The notes beneath the pieces are model-generated. The model was not told where the DNA came from. It saw only the letters and a list, made by a program, of their open reading frames with translations, and made no database searches. This document shows, piece by piece, positions 10,401-16,790 of a stretch of 30,469 nucleotides of DNA. Within the stretch, counting starts at the first letter, position 1. Each line of letters opens with the position of its first letter. The stretch is from a virus. The DNA lies in the IMG/VR virus record IMGVR_UViG_3300042889_000113, positions 1-30,469 of that record. The stretch is one strand, 5' to 3'. Both the position numbers and the translations under genes were made by a program.

Positions 10401-10562
10401 ATCTCTTCTTGTTCTTTCCGCCTGAAGCAAGCCACGCTTGCCTACATTTGCGACTTCATCAGTAGCTGATGATTCAGCAAACAAATCCGCGCTTAAATCC
10501 CGACCCTGTTGAGAAGGAGCCGGTGCGGGGAATAACTCAGCGCTTAAATCACGACCGGCCAT
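4398..10562 (-). CDS. Giant ejection-type virion protein with HELLH metallopeptidase motif (2054 aa)
   Basis: This is the last and largest gene of the leftward virion operon. The start at 10562 has GAGGTGAT upstream. In order: an N-terminal segment with four copies of G(R/K)DLS(A/S)(E/D)LF at about residues 3, 20, 297 and 318; a hydrophobic Gly/Ala stretch (119-170); a Pro/Thr/Glu/Ala-rich linker (330-530); and a zincin-type motif VLHELLH at 906-912 with E986 in NPHEFLAYG as candidate third ligand. Long charged helical regions follow (1080-1480), then FRRQFTHRKGRAG near 1410, and a C-terminal region with QFKTYPLQM (1694-1702), hydrophobic segments and a basic helical tail. Size and layout match large phage internal virion proteins injected with DNA, similar to DarB-like or PLxRFG-type polyproteins. 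The peptidase may cleave wall peptide bonds or host proteins; which is unknown. Confidence 0.75.
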   Translation of the reverse strand: MAGRDLSAELFPAPAPSQQGRDLSADLFAESSATDEVANVGKRGLLQAERTRRDLAFQSGAITAKEYAENISDLTRRQKQIKPSGNVAAGLERLQEVNETGNFSDVAKEVIKPKNWKALASLIGESAVATLQTVPVIVGAGIAAGPPGLAVASGATSFATEFGSAIGELLEKRKVDTSNVAAVQKLLEDPKFISEAREYGVKRGIPVAAFDALSAGFAGRFIRALKTAGTGVTRKAAITAGAKEAGVQVGSGMAGEAGGQALTGENKPLDIIVEGLADLPGGLAEVATGARNRGAKGKDLSSELFGKEAKTATKVTKGKDLSSELFGEKEAAPPPPPATQTTATTPEQVRAERIATLTELNIQQGIPAENAEGIATRKVDAELKAEAKTASIKIPEGRVEQITQDLIAAGVDPQQAVIDAQRLVQEEVQADELAQNETGGTANVAELISTPSGESVSVAGQPSTELPTGGVAEPVTSGVVPAGQDATGAIVGEGTQQTPLTPVETPAETPVEQAAEVVAPAAVEETPKDRLVTTQDGKPWTYFYPGAEVVQSAFAGAPAKVVDVEEKRGQPTFYKLEVDVSNHPDGVDDNGDRVNTKTVTITDEELNRLNPPTETKGADLGTETIEAVETTQKEQAPPAAGTVTKGKRGPKFVQQRHVVESNSSGGFDLVTDGEVATTYANKKQATAAVNLAKAQDKNDPVKVAKFQAELDKALASKGKGRPAAEKAEDGTVELSKDEREEMDALESALERYNSTADDGAARNSALYISDAANDQNVPKAVRERAKQMLEDEVDPKDIPKILRSSEAKVGKPDAGFSTLTTGSQAIAQIIKTGNLFQRFVAQRIRNFMVGVKFVVVEKGDATPANILEELKEARGLFVYTPGQKERTVYVRGSSFGDQQGINNVTVLHELLHAATASRIEAGLLKGFRNASLQKFMREMDGIMKRAEQEYKDLAYLDMLDEDVNDMVGKTYLPNEDRYEIFKNPHEFLAYGMSSPAFQKFLMRVKGMRKEPTLFSTFVSSIRDLFGIKQGDATAFSDLVDITDKMLGTRLTAVEMGRTSLQQKGKFTPPEFDEEADSKVKRSALQLAKDVKIAKEKVRLSNEGDAAKNVELMQLARDPKAVRQILANVTGDLGYTRLEATVRLPTFDFLAKWAADVGIPALNKANTQLQRMLGMSQQFLVGAERVIDSLNRGFKEDPKLSRKQFADFVYGTTLAEVDPSDTNTRIRSKQLDADYKALGSVGQRMYKQLRDYYESIIELYSDILDEQINNMQGMSPEEKKNLMAVLRKTFEAESRIKPFFPLVRRGDFFLAIGSGNSRQFYLFETRAERNEAAKQMAAERGKSLAELIADKEFVQGNDLKELRAASQDASAMLKEVFAAIDAKDMGSPESKEGLKDAVYQIYLTTMPEQSFRRQFTHRKGRAGFSTDLQRNIATTASKQSIQLARLKYAPQLRLALSEARGSIGEREELSPFVQEAEKRINMALSGAHGSLSESVAGVANKASYFWYLSSAASALIQPSSVFISGLPVLAGNYNNATGAATELAKMTTLVNQYSIYRPNPDGTTSISAPSIANNKSLPADERKAIGEMTSRGVSESTYASLVWGYKSMSTEQFEGVVGKGKRLANLMVGALMHNTERLSREAVYLAAYRLGKKQGLDYDTAVQKAVDSTNEALGNYDVTNRPRFMQQGIGKIAFQFKTYPLQMSLLLLTNFKNMLPYLNKEGKKEAATKFFGMMGTSFLLAGAANMALINPILGLAGWAWSQLSEDEDWPEELKGISFPTWFFEVLLPEKLGDITLGGVPVSDLIKEGPLNALTGLAIGSRIGLADLWGRDSKETKTSRESAIAFMLDHFGGPTASLLLGFADAYDAYAMGDYQKMLDRMLPAVARNLVVANRYADEGMKTGRGVELVGKDDVRTGELIGQAIGFRPDILASTQGPAFKLSGIEQKINNQRNLLLNKLDFQRRKDTDEGDEKFDDIIDTEVAKFNDKYPSYRLNRDTINESLKKRAEQRATSRAGVNVTKQNKPIIEEATDTLENRLDRRAEEMAAKRRAEKNPQ
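9582..9674 (-). repeat. Internal repeat encoding GKDLSSELFG (two copies; related pair at the N-terminus)
   Basis: Bases 9645-9674 and 9582-9611 both encode GKDLSSELFG inside the 2054-aa protein. Two diverged copies (GRDLSAELF, GRDLSADLF) are encoded at 10530-10556 and 10479-10505. The copies flank low-complexity linkers, which suggests a short docking peptide repeated along an extended N-terminal region. Confidence 0.7.
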
Positions 10563-10573
10563 AGATCACCTCT

Positions 10574-12169
10574 TTATTTGATAGTGTAGCCTTTGGCCTT
10601 TAATGCGTCTATGACTTCTTGCTCTGTTCTTCCACTTGATGTAACTGTGGCTCTAACGTCTGCCATAGATACTGCTTTACCTGTAGTAGTTGGCTTAGGT
10701 GCAGCGGCGGCAGGTGCTGCGCTTGATTTTGCGGAAGCTGCTGCTGGCGTTTGATACAACGTACGTAGTCTAGCTTCTTCCGCTGCCAATAGACGATCCA
10801 TTTCGGTTGTATTTTTAGCGCGTCTGGCTGATTTATACGCACGGTCGCCGTCTTTAAATTCTTGTAATTTATTTATAACGTCGGCATCAATAGCACGTAG
10901 TGTAGGTGCAAGTTTAGTTTCAGCGTTAACGGCTCCAATTTCGCCAGTAGAGAATGAGGTTTTAAGTGCGCGTGCTGTTTCATCGCTAGCCATTTTACGC
11001 ACTCGCGCATCAAACGCTTCAGGGGCTTCGTTTGGTTTTGGTTTTAACGTTGATTTAAAGTAATCTACATTGTTCTGAAGAATCTGCTCTTGATATTTAA
11101 GACCGCCAGCGCCTTTATTGGGGCGATTAACAGCCTTATATACATCAGCGTCTAGCCTAGCCAGAGCTTGAGCTTTATTTAACCTGAACCTATTGGCATC
11201 GTTCTTTTCTTTACGCGCAGTTTCGGCTGCAGCTTGAGCACCGCGAATGTCACCCATACGCTCTTTACGTTGCGCGTCGGCTAAAGAAAACTGCATGTTC
11301 TCAATAGACCGTTGTTCATTTATGTCGGCACGCTGTACTTCGCCCATTTGTTGTGCAAATACAGGGAATGCTTTTGATGCACCACGGGCCAAAGTGTTAC
11401 CTTCTAGGATAGCTCCAGCGGCGGCTAGTAAAGCCAAACCTTGCCCTTGACTTACGTTCTTACTCCGTGCGTCTTCTCGCTCTTTAAGCCGCCTATTAGC
11501 GGGTGCATAAATGTCAGGCCCAGCGTTCCTTTTAGCAAAATCAAGGGAATCCTGACGAATTTTATTGAATTCATCTTGGCTTAGACCTTCATCTTTCATA
11601 CCCATAAGCTCTGCGCGTGACTGTTGAACGTTTCTAGCCGCAAAAGCTCTTTGGTTGTCTGTGCCACCATCATATTCCATAAGATTACCTTCAGCATCAG
11701 TACGTCGGCCTTGTGCGTCAGAGTAGCCAGTATCTGAAGTTTCACGTTGATAGTCTTCTTCGGTTTCACCACCTAAATTAAACGCAACAATACCACCCTC
11801 GGCGTAATCTTCTTCAGGTGTGTACATACCAGCCAAACCGCCGGATGCTGCTTGCATAGTAGGCTGTGGCATTGGGGCACGTTGTTGTGGCATTTGACCT
11901 GCGGGGGCACCCATAGGCATCATTGCACCCAGACCCTGCTGCATGGGGTTCGGGGCTAAATTTTGAGCAACAATAGAAGGGGAGGAAGTTGGCTGTTGTG
12001 CTTGACCCGCCATGTCCATCATGTCGGCTTCTTTAACCAGACGCAGTGCATTTAACGCAGTGTAAGAGTCTAACTTGGGATCAGGGCTTTGACCCATTAC
12101 CGCAGCACGAAGCATGTCGGGTTGTTTTCTATACCGTGCGGCATAGACAGATGCCATATCAATTGCCAT
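10574..12169 (-). CDS. Putative internal virion / DNA-ejection protein (531 aa)
   Basis: The start at 12169 has AAGGAA five bases upstream. The N-terminus is helical; residues 55-108 are Met/Gln/Pro rich and probably disordered. A motif pair GGLAGM (110-115) and YAEGGIVAFNLGG (122-134) follows. The rest (140-450) is highly charged and predicted helical (many Glu/Arg/Lys/Ala), with an Ala/Thr/Ser-rich stretch near 470-500 and a compact C-terminus (VSMADVRATV...VIDALKAKGYTIK) that could be a small DNA- or protein-binding fold. It lies between the 330-aa and 2054-aa proteins with gaps of 9 and 11 bases. Helix-rich, low-complexity proteins in this position are typical of podovirus ejection cores (T7 gp14-16, P22 gp7/16/20). 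I see no direct homology. Confidence 0.6.
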   Translation of the reverse strand: MAIDMASVYAARYRKQPDMLRAAVMGQSPDPKLDSYTALNALRLVKEADMMDMAGQAQQPTSSPSIVAQNLAPNPMQQGLGAMMPMGAPAGQMPQQRAPMPQPTMQAASGGLAGMYTPEEDYAEGGIVAFNLGGETEEDYQRETSDTGYSDAQGRRTDAEGNLMEYDGGTDNQRAFAARNVQQSRAELMGMKDEGLSQDEFNKIRQDSLDFAKRNAGPDIYAPANRRLKEREDARSKNVSQGQGLALLAAAGAILEGNTLARGASKAFPVFAQQMGEVQRADINEQRSIENMQFSLADAQRKERMGDIRGAQAAAETARKEKNDANRFRLNKAQALARLDADVYKAVNRPNKGAGGLKYQEQILQNNVDYFKSTLKPKPNEAPEAFDARVRKMASDETARALKTSFSTGEIGAVNAETKLAPTLRAIDADVINKLQEFKDGDRAYKSARRAKNTTEMDRLLAAEEARLRTLYQTPAAASAKSSAAPAAAAPKPTTTGKAVSMADVRATVTSSGRTEQEVIDALKAKGYTIK

Positions 12170-12178
12170 GATATTTCC

Positions 12179-13171
12179 TTAGACCAAGTTGTTCAAAGCA
12201 AGTGCGCCGAGACCGCCGCCGCTAGACATAGCCACACCACCGTTAGCCATAAGTTTACTAATACCAGCCGCGCCGAGACCCAACGATGTAATATTCTGCA
12301 TAGTTGAAGGGGGAGCTTGATAGATAGACGAGCCAGTCTGTGTCAATGGTACACCACGAATAATGTCTGACATGAACGACAGATTCTTGTATGGGTAGTT
12401 TTGTGCATTGAGGTAGTCTTGATACTTATTGTTTATGTCGCCCTGCATCTGTTGCTGTTGTTGCAAGCCGTACTGGTTCTGCATCTGGTTGATGCCCATG
12501 TTCTGCTGGTACTGGGTGTTGCCCAACTGCCCCAGAGTATTCGCCATCGAACCGGCTGTTTGCAGACCCTGTAAACCTAAACCCGCACCAAACTGACTTT
12601 GCTGGGCATTCAACTGGTTCTGGGCGTTGAACTGTTGCATTGCTTGGTTGTACGCATTGTTTAGTCCTTGAGACTGAATATCATTCATCTGCATACCAAG
12701 ATTGCGCTCGCGCTCGGCTCGCATGATTGCGTCTCTACCGCCACCAAAAGCACCGGCTTTAGTAGCTTGGCCTTGTTGCTGAGTACCTGCAATATCTGAC
12801 TGGCGCTGAGCTTCACGCTTTTGAATATCCACTACGTTCTGCATGTAGGGGTTCATTAATGCTTGCGCATTGGCAGAAGTGAAGTTAGCTGGGTTAAATG
12901 TGTACTGTGTGTTAAGAGCGCCAAGTCCTGCTAACCCAGCCATAGACGTAGCATCCCCCAACTGAGGGGCTGTTTGCATTAACGCAGCGTTATTAAAAGA
13001 CTGCTGTTGTAAAGGAGAGAACTGTGCTTGACGCTCCCCCTGATACTGCATGTAGGGGTTGTATTCTACGTCTGTAAGCGCTTTTGCTTGACCTAGTAGG
13101 TCTTGTGCGTATGGTGCGACTTCCGGCGCGAAGCCGTAGTTTGTTTGCGTAATTTGTGTTGGGGTAGCCAT
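12179..13171 (-). CDS. Gln-rich putative DNA-ejection/internal virion protein (330 aa)
   Basis: The start at 13171 has AAGGAA upstream, and the stop is 9 bases before the next start. Residues 1-110 are Pro/Gln/Asn/Ala rich with NPYMQ repeated at 38 and 107. Residues 112-165 form a charged helix with a Gly cluster (AGAFGGGRDAI, 139-149), a motif I associate with phage proteins of this type. Residues 165-255 are extremely Gln/Asn rich. The C-terminus has a Gly/Leu hydrophobic segment and ends with LMANGGVAMSSGGG (307-320), matching motifs in both flanking genes. Gln/Ala-rich helical proteins here probably form part of the ejected core, but no enzymatic motif is visible. Confidence 0.6.
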   Translation of the reverse strand: MATPTQITQTNYGFAPEVAPYAQDLLGQAKALTDVEYNPYMQYQGERQAQFSPLQQQSFNNAALMQTAPQLGDATSMAGLAGLGALNTQYTFNPANFTSANAQALMNPYMQNVVDIQKREAQRQSDIAGTQQQGQATKAGAFGGGRDAIMRAERERNLGMQMNDIQSQGLNNAYNQAMQQFNAQNQLNAQQSQFGAGLGLQGLQTAGSMANTLGQLGNTQYQQNMGINQMQNQYGLQQQQQMQGDINNKYQDYLNAQNYPYKNLSFMSDIIRGVPLTQTGSSIYQAPPSTMQNITSLGLGAAGISKLMANGGVAMSSGGGLGALALNNLV

Positions 13172-13180
13172 GTCTATTCC

Positions 13181-16102
13181 TTATGCGGGAAGATATTTTG
13201 CAGCACGGGTGTTTTTAGCCACTTTGCCCTTGCCAATTGAGCCTCGGCGGGCGGCTTGCACCCTGTCCATCATTGCGTATAACTTACGAGCACCAGCTTC
13301 AGTTGAGCCGTTGCCTAGTTCAGACACAATGCGTGCAGGTACTACAAATTCACCGTCGGCTAAACGTGCGGGACGCTTGTTACCAATCGTTGCAGGGATG
13401 GAATCAGACACGCCATCACCGGGGCCACGCAATAAACGACCGCCGTCAGAGTAACCACCTAAGTCAAACTGAGACATACCACCACGGGCCATAGCCATCA
13501 GACCACCACCTGCAACAACTTGCGCACCTTTTTCGTCAAACTTAGTACCACCGGATGAGTAGTAAAAACCATCATCGCGCAGGTAAGCTTGCTCCGTATT
13601 TCCCTGAGCGTCAAGAACATTAATAGACTTACCAGCAGCCGCATCGGTCTTAGTTGTTTCTTTACCCGCCGCAGCTTTTTCAGCCGCCAACACATACGGG
13701 GGTTTTACGTAAGCAGGGTTAAGTTCGTACTTGCCGTCTTTAAAGATGTATTTCTTGGTAGCCAAATTAACTGGGGCTTTGCCGACAGACTCAAAATACG
13801 GTTTTTGAATCTCACCAGTGGGGGTGTAAGGGGTTGGAGAGTAAGGGGTCTTGCCCATCAAATAGTCATACGCGGCTTTAGAACCACCTGATAACTTATT
13901 AAAGCTAGTGTTGAATTCATCAATTGTTTTTGGCGCAGTGGGTGTGTACCCTAAGCTACCGCCACCAGCAGTGTAGGCGCTTTTAAGTGCGTCGATACCA
14001 GTAAATCCGCCATATGGACGACCGGGAATATTAGGCGTCATTGTGCGAGACATGTCTGGGTTTGTAATGATGTCGCCGGGCGTAGCAATAGAGACTGTAT
14101 TGCCCAAATAATCTTTGCCAGTTTTGTTTCCAGAACCATAGTTGCCAAACGCGCCGTTGTCGTATGTTGTGGCAGTGTCTAATTTTTCATCACCGGGTAC
14201 AACACCTGTAGGTGCGCCCCAATTGCGCCCTTCTTTTTCGCCATAGCGTTTGTAGTGTGTGTATGCAATGTCTTTGACATCAAATTCTGGGTGTTTTTTA
14301 ATGTACTCTTGACCTTGCGCAGAAGTTATCCACCGAGCAACATCAGGGTTGTCTTTAATATATTGTGTGGCAGCAGAGAGGTCTTTGTCTGCTACTTGGA
14401 AACCGTGCGCCAACACCTGCTGGGCATCGCCAATGTCCATACTAGATGCTTTGAGCGCTGCGTCAATATCAGTTTGCGTTGCGTTGGGGTTGTCTTTTAA
14501 CCACTTTGCAGTGTTGTCGGCCATAGCTGACAAGCCCTTACCCTGTTGTATATAGTAACGCTCTGAGCCAGATATTTTTCCGCTTTCTACCAAAGCACCT
14601 AAAGCGCGGTCAACATCACCTTTGCTCATGCCAGAGCCTGTTATCGCAGCATTAATTTGCTCTGTGGTTGCAAATGGGTTTGCATCAATCCATTTTTGAG
14701 TGTTTTCCGCTATGTCCGTTTTGTTTGCCGTAGCGTATTTAACAGCGGCGGAGGGCTCAAATTCACGGCCTTCTTTTTGGCCAAAGTTAGTGAAGTGCGC
14801 TTGCGCAAACGCTTCTGGTGTCAAACCCAGAGGGTTTCGTGTGTACTCAGCAGCTACGTCGGGATTGACTTGGAAGTAGTAAGGGGTCGCGGCTGCGGCA
14901 TTTAGAGCTGGAAGTCCTCCACCAGTATTAACACCACTATCAGCGTTTCCTAGAGTTCGCCCCTCTGTCTGACCAAACTTATCGTAGTGCGTTTGCGCAA
15001 ACTGATCTTGCGTCATACCGTAGTTGTTGTTTGCAAAAGCGTCGGCAACATCTTTGTTTTGCGCAAAATAATTAACTCCCAAGCCAGCAGCTCCAGCCGT
15101 ATCAAAGCCTTTCCAAGTATTACCTACATCGGCTTCGCTAATTTTGTTCTGCGCAATTAAATCATTAACTTTGTTGTAATCTCCTGCCCCATACGCTTCT
15201 TCAAGTGCTAATTTAGTATCGCCACCAATGGCGTATCTAGCAATACCACCATCAGCCATACCAACAACGGGGCCTCCGCTTCGTGCAAAGTTAAATCGCT
15301 CGTTGGCCATACCCATCAAACCACCTCCCGCTGCTTTAGTAGGCACAGTCTCATAGGGGGTACCGGCAGTATATGTACCGCCATAAGGGTCAAAAGAATA
15401 TGGGCGAATCATGCCGGGTTTGGTAACCGTTGTAGGCATGTTAGATTTAATTGCTTGGTCGGCAAGGATTGGGCCAGCGGCAGCGGCTAAGTATTTAAAG
15501 TTATCTTTGTTTGCAAATCGCATTGGGTTTTCAGCAACAGATTTCGCACCCGCAGACAGTTTGTCAAAGGGAGACGCCGCAGCTACTCGCTCTGCCGCCT
15601 GTTGTTGGAGAGCTTGATTAGCAGCAGCTACATTACTTTGGATGCCTGCTTCTGAGACACCCGCATCTGCTAAGTTAAACGCCATGTCACCGGTAAGTCC
15701 AGCCCCAGCCCCAGCAGCTTGACTACCAAGCGCCGACGTACCTGCAGCGGTTAATCCTTGGGTTATACCAGCACCACCATAAGCACCAAGACCTGCGGCT
15801 AGACCTTTACCTAGATCGCCGGTACGAACAGTTTGAACGCCGCCAACAATGCCAGCAGCCATCATAGGATTGATTGCACCGCCGGAGAAAAAGGTCAAGC
15901 CCGCACCAATAATAGTCGGCAACAACTTATCTAAGAAGCCAGCTTCGGGTAAACCCGTATCGGGGTTGATTGTTAGTGAGCCGCCATTTTTCATGGCCAA
16001 AGCCTGTAGCCCCTGCACTTCACGTGGGGACATATGGATAAGCATCGAGTCAGGGCCGCGACCCTTTGATGCCATGTGGTCGGCGATAGCTGCAAGGCTC
16101 AT
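13181..16102 (-). CDS. Large putative virion/ejection protein with NPDVA-type repeats (973 aa)
   Basis: The start at 16102 has GAGAGG upstream. Residues 20-56 (HMSPREVQGLQAL...) are a conserved-looking head, followed by a Gly/Ala-rich hydrophobic region (60-140) that could insert in a membrane. Three copies of a 38-48-residue module with YF/YI..N.DVA and HY/HF..FGQ.EGR occur at 345-382, 409-447 and 580-627. A second repeat, N..KW...NP.AT...I.AA, occurs at about 467-502 and 530-565. GG motifs GGGLMGMA (259-266) and GGGLMAMARGG (865-875) bracket the body. The C-terminal domain (890-950) has GPGDGVSDSIPATI, LADGEFVVPA and GNGSTEAGARKLYAMMDRV, a signature I recognise from other phage virion proteins. 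Role inferred: a component injected with, or forming the channel for, DNA. Confidence 0.65.
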   Translation of the reverse strand: MSLAAIADHMASKGRGPDSMLIHMSPREVQGLQALAMKNGGSLTINPDTGLPEAGFLDKLLPTIIGAGLTFFSGGAINPMMAAGIVGGVQTVRTGDLGKGLAAGLGAYGGAGITQGLTAAGTSALGSQAAGAGAGLTGDMAFNLADAGVSEAGIQSNVAAANQALQQQAAERVAAASPFDKLSAGAKSVAENPMRFANKDNFKYLAAAAGPILADQAIKSNMPTTVTKPGMIRPYSFDPYGGTYTAGTPYETVPTKAAGGGLMGMANERFNFARSGGPVVGMADGGIARYAIGGDTKLALEEAYGAGDYNKVNDLIAQNKISEADVGNTWKGFDTAGAAGLGVNYFAQNKDVADAFANNNYGMTQDQFAQTHYDKFGQTEGRTLGNADSGVNTGGGLPALNAAAATPYYFQVNPDVAAEYTRNPLGLTPEAFAQAHFTNFGQKEGREFEPSAAVKYATANKTDIAENTQKWIDANPFATTEQINAAITGSGMSKGDVDRALGALVESGKISGSERYYIQQGKGLSAMADNTAKWLKDNPNATQTDIDAALKASSMDIGDAQQVLAHGFQVADKDLSAATQYIKDNPDVARWITSAQGQEYIKKHPEFDVKDIAYTHYKRYGEKEGRNWGAPTGVVPGDEKLDTATTYDNGAFGNYGSGNKTGKDYLGNTVSIATPGDIITNPDMSRTMTPNIPGRPYGGFTGIDALKSAYTAGGGSLGYTPTAPKTIDEFNTSFNKLSGGSKAAYDYLMGKTPYSPTPYTPTGEIQKPYFESVGKAPVNLATKKYIFKDGKYELNPAYVKPPYVLAAEKAAAGKETTKTDAAAGKSINVLDAQGNTEQAYLRDDGFYYSSGGTKFDEKGAQVVAGGGLMAMARGGMSQFDLGGYSDGGRLLRGPGDGVSDSIPATIGNKRPARLADGEFVVPARIVSELGNGSTEAGARKLYAMMDRVQAARRGSIGKGKVAKNTRAAKYLPA
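14222..15070 (-). repeat. Three degenerate protein modules (N-D-V-A ... G-x-x-E-G-R) in the 973-aa gene
   Basis: Coding repeats at 14957-15070, 14762-14878 and 14222-14365. Each has (Q/D)N(K/P)DVA near the start, then TH/AH(Y/F) and (F/Y)G(Q/E).EGR at the end. Between copies two and three lies a different pair of about 36 residues. They are diverged at DNA level, so they look like an old protein-domain duplication rather than a recent tandem repeat. Confidence 0.7.
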
Positions 16103-16136
16103 AGTTGCCTCTCGGTATGGGGGTTATTTGAGTTTA

Positions 16137-16790
16137 TCATGTTGGGAGCGCAGACACAAATGACATTGTGGCTACGACAGACTGGGTGGACGGTTTGGTG
16201 GGTGTACCCGAAGCGGCAAGGTGTTGAATACTTATAGCAGTATCAGGCACAGACCAGTAAATCTCAATGTAGTCATTTGCCGCCATACTTAAAAAATAGT
16301 TCCAGCCAACAATTGTGTGTCCATCTGTACCTGCGTGCCTATTTGGAATAGATACGAAGCCAGTTGACCCCGGTATATCTACCCCGGTTTGTTTCAACCA
16401 AATGTAAACATCTTTAAAAGCAGTGTCTGTGTTTTGGAACTGCGCACTGAATTGCAAGTTGTATATGCCAGCTGCAGCTACAGTAATCTTAGAGCTTGCA
16501 ATGGTGACACCGTTGGTAAAGTCAGTGGTGTTCAACGTCATTAACGTAGCTGTATTAGCCGTTGTTGTCTGGTCTTGGTCGCTTGAAAACGCGCCATAAG
16601 GTACACGTAGGCCAGACGTATTTGTGGACGCAGTTAACTGCCCTATGAGGTTATCCAACTGATTAAAGTATAAGCGCAATACATTGTTAAGCTGCTCCTG
16701 ATAGCGGGAGTTGTACTCCTTGGGGCCAAGGGGTAAGTTGGGTGCTGTGACCCTGTTTAGTTCGTATTCGGAAGTAACAACAAGAGTCAT
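16137..16790 (-). CDS. C1q/TNF-like jelly-roll virion protein (217 aa)
   Basis: The start at 16790 overlaps the upstream stop as ATGA, so it is translationally coupled to the 805-aa tail gene. Residues 1-50 (VTAPNLPLGPKEYNSRYQEQLNNVL...) look like an attachment peptide plus short helix. Residues 63-215 fit the C1q-like trimeric jelly roll: GAFSSDQDQT, then repeated beta strands with G-I-Y-N-L-Q-F-S-A at about 108-116, IPNRHAG, a W..FLSMAANDYIEIYW segment, and a final strand TMSFV. This fold is common in phage fibres and head decorations as a trimer-forming, often carbohydrate-binding tip. Next to a tail protein, a fibre or tail-associated trimer is the simplest reading. Confidence 0.65.
   Translation of the reverse strand: MTLVVTSEYELNRVTAPNLPLGPKEYNSRYQEQLNNVLRLYFNQLDNLIGQLTASTNTSGLRVPYGAFSSDQDQTTTANTATLMTLNTTDFTNGVTIASSKITVAAAGIYNLQFSAQFQNTDTAFKDVYIWLKQTGVDIPGSTGFVSIPNRHAGTDGHTIVGWNYFLSMAANDYIEIYWSVPDTAISIQHLAASGTPTKPSTQSVVATMSFVSALPT

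Noticed and set aside
14222-15070. CRISPR array from spaced repeats
   Set aside because: The repeats are coding, diverged and 38-48 residues long without regular spacers.
15849-16163. + strand frame over the start of the 973-aa gene
   Set aside because: Antisense shadow of a gene with a clear start and GAGAGG site.
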